A DNA stretch of 5,525 nt from CAZVFX01 sp964626565 (GTDB lineage: Bacteria > Myxococcota_A > UBA9042 > CAIXZC01): the NCBI GenBank assembly GCA_964626565.1, contig CAZVFX010000244.1, positions 1-5,525 of the forward strand. The letters run 5' to 3'. This document shows, piece after piece, positions 1 to 5,478 of the stretch (its first letter is position 1; every line of letters starts with the position of its first letter). The notes under the pieces were generated by a model. The model was not told the origin of the DNA. It worked only from the letters and a program-made list of their open reading frames with translations, and did not search any database. A program made the position numbers and the translations under genes.

Positions 1-14
1 ACCTGACAGTCAAG

Positions 15-42
15 GCCCTGGTTCTTAGGTAGGAACCGGGGC
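15..42. repeat. Strong inverted repeat, hairpin-forming
   Basis: GCCCTGGTTCT (15-25) pairs with GGAACCGGGGC (32-42) around a TAGGTA loop, giving 11 pairs on the plus strand with two G-U wobbles. On the minus strand two of those pairs become C-A mismatches, so a plus-strand RNA would fold better. No T-run follows on either strand, so it is not a standard intrinsic terminator. Confidence 0.55.
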
Positions 43-77
43 AGGTTACCGCAGGTCGGTCTTTAGTACCCCCTCTG

Positions 78-98
78 AGCCGAGGTCTGCTCTCGGCT
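78..98 (+). terminator. Possible weak terminator hairpin
   Basis: AGCCGAGG (78-85) pairs with TCTCGGCT (91-98) over a TCTGC loop: eight pairs with one G-U wobble. On the plus strand it is followed by GTGTTTG, a poor U-tract. It could end a plus-strand transcript arriving from outside the window, but the U-tract is too broken for confidence. Confidence 0.25.
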
Positions 99-135
99 GT
101 GTTTGAGGCGTTCTTCCAACGAACATTGGCCCGGT

Positions 136-197
136 GCGGCGCAAGGTACGCTGGGTTTTACGCACAGTGGCGCAGGCGCGGCGCAAGGAAAGCTGGG
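136..197. repeat. Direct near-repeat, 20 bp copies 42 bp apart
   Basis: The copies at 136-155 and 178-197 both begin GCGGCGCAAGG and end GCTGGG, matching at 18 of 20 positions. The 42-base offset is a multiple of three, but the sequence between and after the copies is not repeated and no gene is recognised, so a coding repeat is unlikely. Confidence 0.6.
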
Positions 198-246
198 AAT
201 CGGCGATTTCATGGCTGGGAGAGGCCCTGTGCCCCGTCCAGTTGGG

Positions 247-316
247 CGCCCCCCGTCCCCGTTGTTTTCGGGTAGGAAATCGCCCCCCGTCCCTGTCGTT
301 TTGTCCCTGTCGTTTT
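247..316. repeat. C-rich short-repeat cluster
   Basis: GTCCCTGTCGTTTT occurs twice in perfect tandem (289-302 and 303-316). A related 22-base unit beginning CGCCCCCCGTCCC occurs at 247-268 and 281-302 with two mismatches. This looks like slippage-type expansion in non-coding DNA. Confidence 0.7.
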
Positions 317-362
317 GCCGTCACCGGCTGGCCGCGGTCTTTGGCCTGTAGGCTAGGGGGGG

Positions 363-2924
363 CTAGTAGTAGGACTTGGTGAGGGAGAATTGTTTGAGGT
401 CTATCGCTTTCAGGGACTTGCCTGCGAGGTCGAGGAGGTAGAGTCTGTTTTCGGGTTCGTGGAGTTGGGCGTCGACGGGCAGAGCTGCTGACAGGATGAC
501 CTGGGACACGAACGCTGAGCTGGCTGCGAAGGTCCACAGAGTTCCCCGCTTGGTTTCGACCATCTCGACCGCCCCTTCATCGTTGAGAGTGCAGGCGGGG
601 AAGAGGTTGACTGCGAAAGCCGGGTTGTTGAAGGTGTGGAGTTCCAACTCCGAGCCTGCTGAGGTCACTGGGCAGGTGAGGAGAGTCTTATCGGGCAGCA
701 ACGATGCGGCAACGGCCCGGCCCGAGAAGAGAGGGTCTCCGCCTTCCATTTCACGGCACCCTTCGCTGGTTGCTTCGACGTTGTGGAGGTAGCCGGTTTT
801 GGAGCCGCGTATCACGAATACGCCGGGCGGGCGGATGGTGAATCGAAGCGGGAGGGGGAAGCAAGCCGGGTCCGGGTCCTCAAGCTCCTGGAGCTGCTCT
901 TCTTCGTCTAGTCGCCAGCCGGAACCGGATTCGAGTTCAATCCAATCTCGGCCAACTTCGGAGATGACGTAGTTGAAGGTGCCACCTTCGGCGAACGCCT
1001 CGCAGCCGTTACCTTCATCCACGTTGAAGACGAAGAGGTCTCCGGGAAGTACGCCCAGGCTGCACAACTCTGCCCCCGGAACCGAGAGGGATGAGGAGGT
1101 AGCCGGCAATGCCCTCAGGGAACCTGTCCCGGGCAAGGCGCCCTCGTACTCTATGCGCCACGTTTCAGTGAGCTGGGAGCGGGCGTCATCGTTGAAGACG
1201 ATGCCGTAGTAGCTGTCCTGTCCGGTTACCGGGTCGATTTCCTCCACGATAAGGGGCCCGAGGTTGGGGAACCCCATAACGGGAGAGTGGCCGATCTGGA
1301 TCTCCTGGGAATCGGAGTAAAGATGTGGTTTTGCGGCGCTGGCCATTCTGGGGGTGTCGAGTTCGGCTTCGGCAATGCGGTGGAGTTGCTCGTTTTCGGA
1401 AGACACCTCGACCATTGTGCATTGACCGGCGACATCGGTGACATAGGCCAGCACCTGGTCGTCAGCGCGGCGCAGGGTTACTGTGGTGGCCTCGGCCGGG
1501 AACTGTATTCCGTAAATCCCCCGACGCTTCTTCAGGCGCCGTGGGGTGGAGTCGTCCACGGAATTGACGTCAACCAGTTCTCCGGTACTGAGATTCAAGA
1601 CAGCGACGATGCTGAGGCCTCGATGGACAACGTAGGCCCATCTCCCGTCCGGTGAGACCGAGACCTCGGCCATGGGGGGCGGGGGGGCTTTCTCGGAGGT
1701 CCACCCGGCAGAGAAACAGTCCGGGTCTTCCGGGAAATCAGCCAGGCCGTCGCCGTCGTTGTCCTCGCCGTCGAAACAGGGATATTGGGAGTTCTCGAGG
1801 CCGTCAGCGGTTGTGCAGGCCGAATCCTCAAGATCGATTGCTCCGTCGCCGTCGTCATCGATTCCGTTATCACACTCGGCGACAACCCCTTCGCCGAAGA
1901 TAGGCGCCGCTTCGAAAACCGCGCCTGGTGCGGCACACTCGGTGTCGTCCGCGTCGACACTGCCGTCGCCGTCGTTGTCAACGCCATCGGCGCACTGACT
2001 GTTGTCGGTGTTCTCGGTGTTGTCGAGTCGGTCGAGGCATCCGGGGTCAGCGAGGTCGGCGAGGCCATCACCATCGTCATCTTCGCCGTTGGCGCACGCG
2101 GCCAACTCGGCCTCCGGGTCATCGGTCTCATCGAAATCGTCGGGTCCGTCGCAGCCGGGGTCGGCTCCGTCCAGCAGACCGTCGTTGTCGTTGTCCAGAC
2201 CATCCCGGCAAGGCTGCAGCAAGCCGATGCGCCAGGTTTCGGTCATAGTGGTTCCGTCAACCAGGCTCAGGTAGTGCTGCTCCTGGTGACCCACAGCCAG
2301 GAAGGGCAGGCCCTCGGAGTCTAAAACAACTTCCATGGAAAAAGGCGTTCCGCCGATTTCATGAAGTGCGGCGTTTGCAGGCAGGCCGTCTTCGCCCAGA
2401 GCGATGCGCAGGAGTGCTCCCTTGCCGGGCAGGGTTACGAGCAGTGCTGGTCCCACAGCCTCATAGGTCAGGCGAGCACCGGAGTGGGCGAGGGGGAACC
2501 TTGAGAATTCGAGGGTAACGGGGTCTATGGTAACGATTCCCGTATCCACCGGGTCCAGGACGTACAGCGCGGTTGAGTCTGGTGCGGCCACTATGTCTTG
2601 AGGGTAGCCGCCGATGTACAGGCCCGTGTGGCCGGGGATCATGGGGTCGGTATCAACCGGATCCCCTGACGTCAGGTCCATTATGCTGATGTCGCCGGCG
2701 GGGCCGTTGGCCACGAATGCGGTGAGCCTGAACGAACTGTCGGTTCCGTCGCAGTTGGCCGGATTTGAGGGAGCGACCTCGTTGCCCTGCTGTTGCAGGC
2801 ACACGAACGCAAATGCTCCGGGGTCGGATAGAGAGAACGCGATGGAGGGCAGCGGATCGGTGCAAGCGGACACCAGCGCCGTGGTCAGCACCGCCAGAAC
2901 TGCAGTTATTGTTTGGGCTCTCAT
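363..2924 (-). CDS. Large lipoprotein: propeller-like regions flanking five Cys-clamped DxDxDG (MopE/TSP3-like) repeats
   Basis: The 853-residue product begins with a lipoprotein signal peptide: a hydrophobic stretch at residues 8-19, then V-S-A-C with Cys21 as the lipidated residue. Residues ~75-235 resemble YVTN/YncE-type propeller blades (for example 'DIVAAPDSTALYVLDP'). Residues 239-403 hold five repeats of the form C-x-(D/N)-G-x-D-(N/D)-(D/N)-(G/N)-D-G...D...C, starting at 239, 277, 311, 351 and 383. Propeller-like sequence resumes at ~418 ('VSVSPDGRWAYVVHRG') and a last blade-like segment lies near 825-842. No catalytic motif is visible. The mature protein has 19 cysteines besides Cys21, ten of them in the repeats, so folding in an oxidising compartment is likely. 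The DxDxDG core is known from calcium-binding EF-hand-like and thrombospondin type 3 repeats; similar repeats are annotated as putative metal-binding (MopE-type). The ATG lies 2 bases after the upstream stop with only a weak GGAA-like site, implying translational coupling. The family is solid; the cellular role is unknown, with surface binding or scaffolding most likely. Confidence 0.9.
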   Translation of the reverse strand: MRAQTITAVLAVLTTALVSACTDPLPSIAFSLSDPGAFAFVCLQQQGNEVAPSNPANCDGTDSSFRLTAFVANGPAGDISIMDLTSGDPVDTDPMIPGHTGLYIGGYPQDIVAAPDSTALYVLDPVDTGIVTIDPVTLEFSRFPLAHSGARLTYEAVGPALLVTLPGKGALLRIALGEDGLPANAALHEIGGTPFSMEVVLDSEGLPFLAVGHQEQHYLSLVDGTTMTETWRIGLLQPCRDGLDNDNDGLLDGADPGCDGPDDFDETDDPEAELAACANGEDDDGDGLADLADPGCLDRLDNTENTDNSQCADGVDNDGDGSVDADDTECAAPGAVFEAAPIFGEGVVAECDNGIDDDGDGAIDLEDSACTTADGLENSQYPCFDGEDNDGDGLADFPEDPDCFSAGWTSEKAPPPPMAEVSVSPDGRWAYVVHRGLSIVAVLNLSTGELVDVNSVDDSTPRRLKKRRGIYGIQFPAEATTVTLRRADDQVLAYVTDVAGQCTMVEVSSENEQLHRIAEAELDTPRMASAAKPHLYSDSQEIQIGHSPVMGFPNLGPLIVEEIDPVTGQDSYYGIVFNDDARSQLTETWRIEYEGALPGTGSLRALPATSSSLSVPGAELCSLGVLPGDLFVFNVDEGNGCEAFAEGGTFNYVISEVGRDWIELESGSGWRLDEEEQLQELEDPDPACFPLPLRFTIRPPGVFVIRGSKTGYLHNVEATSEGCREMEGGDPLFSGRAVAASLLPDKTLLTCPVTSAGSELELHTFNNPAFAVNLFPACTLNDEGAVEMVETKRGTLWTFAASSAFVSQVILSAALPVDAQLHEPENRLYLLDLAGKSLKAIDLKQFSLTKSYY
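1716..2210 (-). repeat. Five in-frame copies of a Cys-flanked acidic metal-site repeat
   Basis: The copies occupy 2151-2210, 2037-2096, 1935-1994, 1815-1874 and 1716-1778 inside the large lipoprotein gene. The first four are exactly 20 codons long, first Cys to last Cys; the fifth has 21 codons because of one inserted residue ('FPEDPDC'). The spacing from start to start is irregular (38, 34, 40 and 32 residues), so this is a domain array rather than a strict tandem repeat. At DNA level the copies share blocks such as 'ccgtcgccgtcgtt' on the plus strand. Each copy presents alternating Asp at the spacing of a calcium loop, and its two cysteines could form one disulfide. Calcium binding is inferred from family resemblance. 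Confidence 0.85.
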
Positions 2925-2926
2925 GT

Positions 2927-4183
2927 CTAGTGTATTTCCGCTATTTGCGTGTGGTAGTAGGGGCTGTCGGGGTCAAGATCGATCACCGAAACCGTGTGCC
3001 CGACGAAGTTGGAGACGTACCCCCTCTTCAGGTCGGCGCTAAACACGCCTGCCATGTCGTAGGGTCCTCCGCCGACGGGAATCTTGGCGATGGGAAGGAA
3101 CGTCTCCGTGTCCAGTACCCAGACGACATTATCACCATGGCAAACCACGTAGGCCAGCTCCTTGCCGCCCGGCCCGGAAGGGAAGACGCGGAGGTGTGCC
3201 GGTTCTGCACCCACCGGGACCAACTTGAGTGTGGTCTGCTCGTACGACTGGGTGTCATCCCCGCCATCGAGCACCAGGACGGAGGGAGGCGTACGGTATG
3301 CGATGAGGGCGAACCGTCCTTCCCTGGCGAAGGCGAAACCGCGGCCGTAGTCGCCGGTGTTAAACGGTGAAGGCAGAAGAACCGTCTCCTCGAGGCCGAG
3401 GGTGGGGCCGTCAACGTTCTCCGTCACACCCAACTTGTAGATGGCCGGGACATACTTGTTGGTCATGTATATGAAGCCGGTGACCGGATCTGCTGCCAGC
3501 GTGTGTACTCCCTGGACTGCATCGTATTGGGCAACCATGCGAGGATATCCGGGTTTGAAATCCGGATCATCTGCCACGATGTCCATCAGGGTTACCGTAC
3601 CGGTCCTCAGGCTTCCGGTGACTACGCGGTCCGGGACGCCTGCGCCGCCTGGGATCAGGGCCACAGCGAAGGGGTCTGCTCCCAGAGTAACGTCTTCCTG
3701 CTCCCCGGTTTCCTCATCGAGAGTCAGGCTGCCTTCATCCACGATGTGGTCGCCTGAGCATCTGTGCTGGGAGGGGTCGTCATCGTCGTTGCAGTAGAGG
3801 GAGTAGTTTGCCTGGTCGCCGCCACCACCGGACACATTGAAGAAAGTGAGCGAGTTGTCGCCTCGAACCGCGATGTAGCCGAAGCCGCTGGCCGCACCAT
3901 CCGGACGGGAAAGCACCAGGTCGCCCGGAAATGATCCGACGGTGATATAGGTATCCAGAAAGGTGTTGGTTGCCAGGTCGATGGCGACGATTGAGGCGGA
4001 ATCGTAGGTGAGGTCGAAATTGGAATTTGCGACCAGCAATGTGCCGCTGGCCTCGTCCACAGCCAACCCGACGGGGTAGTGGATTCCATCGTGAATCGGA
4101 GTGCGCCCCCGAAACTCTTCTGCGCACCCGAGGCAAGTCGCCATGACGGCAAAAAGGGTCAGACCTGTAATTATCCGCTGCAT
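2927..4183 (-). CDS. YVTN-type beta-propeller lipoprotein, first gene of the operon
   Basis: The 418-residue product has a signal peptide (MQRIITGLTLFAVMATCLGC) with Cys20 as the likely lipid anchor; Cys17 at -3 of the lipobox is a little unusual. Blade-like segments recur: residues 36-70 ('YPVGLAVDEASGTLLVANS' to 'IVAIDLATN'), ~168-202, ~225-250, ~323-358 and 371-404 ('GGGPYDMAGVFSADLKRGYVSN', 'VSVIDLD'). This matches the YncE/YVTN beta-propeller type, whose members usually mediate binding rather than catalysis; no active-site motif is seen. An acidic loop at 131-142, CNDDDDPSQHRC, is bounded by cysteines. I chose the ATG at 4183 over an in-frame ATG at 4240 because GGAGG lies 4 bases upstream, the signal peptide begins there, and a strong promoter lies between the two ATGs. 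The TAG stop is 2 bases before the next gene, so the pair is co-transcribed. The ligand is unknown. Confidence 0.9.
   Translation of the reverse strand: MQRIITGLTLFAVMATCLGCAEEFRGRTPIHDGIHYPVGLAVDEASGTLLVANSNFDLTYDSASIVAIDLATNTFLDTYITVGSFPGDLVLSRPDGAASGFGYIAVRGDNSLTFFNVSGGGGDQANYSLYCNDDDDPSQHRCSGDHIVDEGSLTLDEETGEQEDVTLGADPFAVALIPGGAGVPDRVVTGSLRTGTVTLMDIVADDPDFKPGYPRMVAQYDAVQGVHTLAADPVTGFIYMTNKYVPAIYKLGVTENVDGPTLGLEETVLLPSPFNTGDYGRGFAFAREGRFALIAYRTPPSVLVLDGGDDTQSYEQTTLKLVPVGAEPAHLRVFPSGPGGKELAYVVCHGDNVVWVLDTETFLPIAKIPVGGGPYDMAGVFSADLKRGYVSNFVGHTVSVIDLDPDSPYYHTQIAEIH
4143..4171 (+). promoter_or_regulatory. Candidate plus-strand promoter for the esterase gene
   Basis: ATGACG (4143-4148) and TGTAAT (4166-4171) are 17 bp apart, matching 4/6 and 5/6 of the sigma-70 consensus, although the important A at position 2 of the -10 is missing. 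It would give a leader of about 115 bases and fire from inside the 5' end of the divergent gene, antisense to it. An alternative -10 is CATTAT at 4204-4209, on the opposite face of the minus-strand TATAAT, but it has no convincing -35. Neither is strong. Confidence 0.25.
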
Positions 4184-4187
4184 TCGT

Positions 4188-4192
4188 CCTCC
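4188..4192 (-). promoter_or_regulatory. Ribosome-binding site deciding the start at 4183
   Basis: On the minus strand the order is GGAGG, then ACGA, then ATG. The 4-base spacing is slightly short but workable. Together with the lipobox 20 codons downstream it fixes the beginning of the propeller lipoprotein. Confidence 0.8.
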
Positions 4193-4204
4193 GAATCGAG
4201 GTGC

Positions 4205-4234
4205 ATTATAGAGACAAGTTAGGAGGAAAATCAA
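4205..4234 (-). promoter_or_regulatory. Sigma-70-type promoter for the two-gene operon
   Basis: Read on the minus strand, TTGATT (4229-4234) is followed by 18 bp and a perfect TATAAT (4205-4210). Transcription would start near 4198, giving a leader of about 15 bases that still contains the GGAGG ribosome-binding site. The match is 4/6 at -35 and 6/6 at -10. The position also rules out the longer start at 4240, which would lie upstream of this promoter. Assignment to the housekeeping sigma factor is inferred from consensus alone. Confidence 0.72.
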
Positions 4235-4280
4235 GACCATGTTGCGAAGAGGGATCGATCTTTGTTACTCTTTCGCCTGC

Positions 4281-4288
4281 GGGAGGAG
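4281..4288 (+). promoter_or_regulatory. Ribosome-binding site deciding the start at 4293
   Basis: GGGAGGAG is followed by CCTG and the ATG at 4293. It is a near-perfect anti-Shine-Dalgarno match and favours this start over the in-frame ATG at 4239. A second match, AGGAGG at 4221-4226, sits 12 bases before the ATG at 4239, which is too far to be optimal. Confidence 0.75.
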
Positions 4289-4292
4289 CCTG

Positions 4293-5324
4293 ATGCGATT
4301 GAACTTACACGTTGTGAAGTCATTCTCTGTTGCCATTGCCTGTCTGGCTGTCGGTGCTCTCGGGAGCGTCGGTTGTGACGATGCGGGGGCGAAGAAAGCG
4401 GTCGCCGATTCGGTGGAAACTGTGCCGTCTGCCCCAGACTCGTCGGACGTCGTCCAAGGGGAGGAAGTGGTTGCTGAGGTGACCGTTGAGATAATCGACG
4501 AGGTGACCGAGGAGGTGGCGACGGGCCCGCAACCTCCGGCGCCAAAGGCGTATTCGGGGGGAGTATGCCCGGAGTTAAAGGAAGGCAAGAACACGTTCAT
4601 GTCCGATGGGCGCACCCGCAGTTTCGAGTTGTTTCTACCCGACGACCCCGTCGGTGCGCCTTTGTTGTACGTCTACCAGGGGCAGGGCGATTCTCCCTAC
4701 AACATCGCCTACTATTTCGGCTCGGATGAGGCCACCAAAGAGCGGGGAGCCATTGTTGTCTCCCCATACCCGTGCTGCAGTGACGGAGACGACGACTGTT
4801 GCGACATGCTGATGGTGTGGAACTATGGGAAATTCTCCAATCAGAAGGCGGACGTGACAGTATTTGACGACGTTCTTGCGTGTCTCGAAGAGCAGTTCGA
4901 CATCGACAACTCAAGAGTGTACACCACCGGATTCTCTGCCGGCTCGCTTTGGAACTCCTATCTCACCATTCATCGGGGCGGGTATTTTGCGGCGGTGGCA
5001 ATTTTCAGCGGGGGGTTGGGTACAGTGATCACCTATGACGCTCCGCCTGCGTATCCCATGCCCGCGCTGCTTGCCTGGGGGGGCGAGACCGATACCTATG
5101 CGGTGTTGAGTTTCCAGGAAGAAATGCTGGAGATGTCTCAAGTCTTTCAAGACAACGGCCAATTCGTCATCGAGTGTGATCACGGCCTGGGTCACTCCGT
5201 CCCCTGGGAAGCGGGAGAATGGGCCCAGGAGTTCCTCTTTTCCTATAGCTGGGGGTCAGACCATAACCCGTTCCTCAAGTCGGGTGCGCTGGCGAATTTC
5301 CCGGACTACTGCGTAATCCCCTGA
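4293..5324 (+). CDS. Lipoprotein esterase, alpha/beta hydrolase of the PHB-depolymerase/LpqC-like type
   Basis: The 343-residue product starts with a lipoprotein signal peptide ending S-V-G-C (Cys28), followed by an acidic Val/Glu/Asp-rich linker at ~29-85. The hydrolase domain spans ~90-340. It shows the nucleophile elbow G-F-S-A-G (Ser215), a candidate acid Asp267 in 'WGGETDTY', and a candidate base His301 in 'GLGHSVP', in the order and spacing of this family. 'DNSRVYTTGFSAGS' and 'FAAVAIFSGG' are also typical. Such enzymes hydrolyse esters such as polyhydroxyalkanoates or feruloyl groups; the substrate cannot be told here. Oddities: 'YQGQGD' (128-133) stands where relatives usually have an HG oxyanion motif, and the loop at 161-170 reads CCSDGDDDCC. 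Eight cysteines remain after Cys28. Asp at +2 after the lipid Cys would retain the protein in the inner membrane under the E. coli Lol rule, which may not hold here. The start at 4293 is supported by GGGAGGAG and the signal peptide. It is transcribed away from the lipoprotein operon. Confidence 0.88.
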   Translation: MRLNLHVVKSFSVAIACLAVGALGSVGCDDAGAKKAVADSVETVPSAPDSSDVVQGEEVVAEVTVEIIDEVTEEVATGPQPPAPKAYSGGVCPELKEGKNTFMSDGRTRSFELFLPDDPVGAPLLYVYQGQGDSPYNIAYYFGSDEATKERGAIVVSPYPCCSDGDDDCCDMLMVWNYGKFSNQKADVTVFDDVLACLEEQFDIDNSRVYTTGFSAGSLWNSYLTIHRGGYFAAVAIFSGGLGTVITYDAPPAYPMPALLAWGGETDTYAVLSFQEEMLEMSQVFQDNGQFVIECDHGLGHSVPWEAGEWAQEFLFSYSWGSDHNPFLKSGALANFPDYCVIP

Positions 5325-5478
5325 GCCTGCTGAGGAGTATCAGAGCTACAAGCCAGATGTAAACCGGCGTTTCATGGCCATCGGATCCCGGGCTTTGTGA
5401 GCAACCGCCGGGTGAACCGGTGGAGCCGGGGTCAGGTGCGAGGGCATCGGCGAATTCCGCGCATTCGGCCACCGGAGC
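5325..5478. other. Non-coding stretch after the esterase gene
   Basis: No plausible gene follows the TGA. The open frame on the opposite strand runs back into the esterase gene and has no ribosome-binding site or recognisable feature. CCGGTGG (5417-5423) recurs inverted as CCACCGG (5469-5475). Confidence 0.6.
5405..5423 (+). terminator. Small hairpin, possible esterase 3' end
   Basis: CCGCCGG pairs with CCGGTGG over a GTGAA loop, giving seven pairs with one G-U wobble, about 80 bases after the stop codon. No T-run follows, so intrinsic termination here is doubtful; it may simply protect a 3' end or be chance. Confidence 0.25.

Larger units (their letters stand above)
1..362. other. Non-coding stretch downstream of the lipoprotein operon
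   Basis: No reading frame here is convincing. Frames that stay open show neither a Shine-Dalgarno site with a plausible start nor a protein-like composition; they are Arg/Pro-rich, as expected of GC-rich DNA in a wrong frame. The stretch holds two inverted repeats (15-42 and 78-98), a near-repeat pair 42 bp apart (136-155 and 178-197) and a C-rich repeat cluster (247-316). I see no U-tract terminator next to the operon's stop codon. Confidence 0.7.

Noticed and set aside
46..537. 163-codon minus-strand open frame overlapping the end of the large lipoprotein gene
   Set aside because: Arg/Pro/Gln-rich composition, out of frame with the real gene and running through non-coding repeats; no ribosome-binding site seen.
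1595..2203. Long open frame on the minus strand within the large lipoprotein gene (and plus-strand frames at 1785-2324 and 1672-1998)
   Set aside because: They lie over the metal-site repeat array, whose GTC/CCG-rich codons keep other frames open. The translations are Thr/Arg/Ser-rich low complexity, without a ribosome-binding site or recognisable domain.
1716..2210. CRISPR-like regularly spaced repeats
   Set aside because: The repeats are in-frame protein repeats with uneven spacing and diverged sequence, not identical direct repeats with unique spacers.
2765..3370. 201-codon plus-strand open frame opposite the operon junction
   Set aside because: It is antisense to two well-supported genes, has no convincing start signal and no family resemblance; GC-rich coding DNA commonly gives such shadows.
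4184..4240. N-terminal extension of the propeller lipoprotein to an ATG at 4240
   Set aside because: The extension spans the TATAAT/TTGATT promoter and would place 19 residues before the natural signal peptide; the GGAGG-supported ATG at 4183 is better.
5275..5472. 65-codon minus-strand open frame at the right end
   Set aside because: It overlaps the esterase C-terminus antisense and has no ribosome-binding site; a short hydrophobic stretch is not enough.
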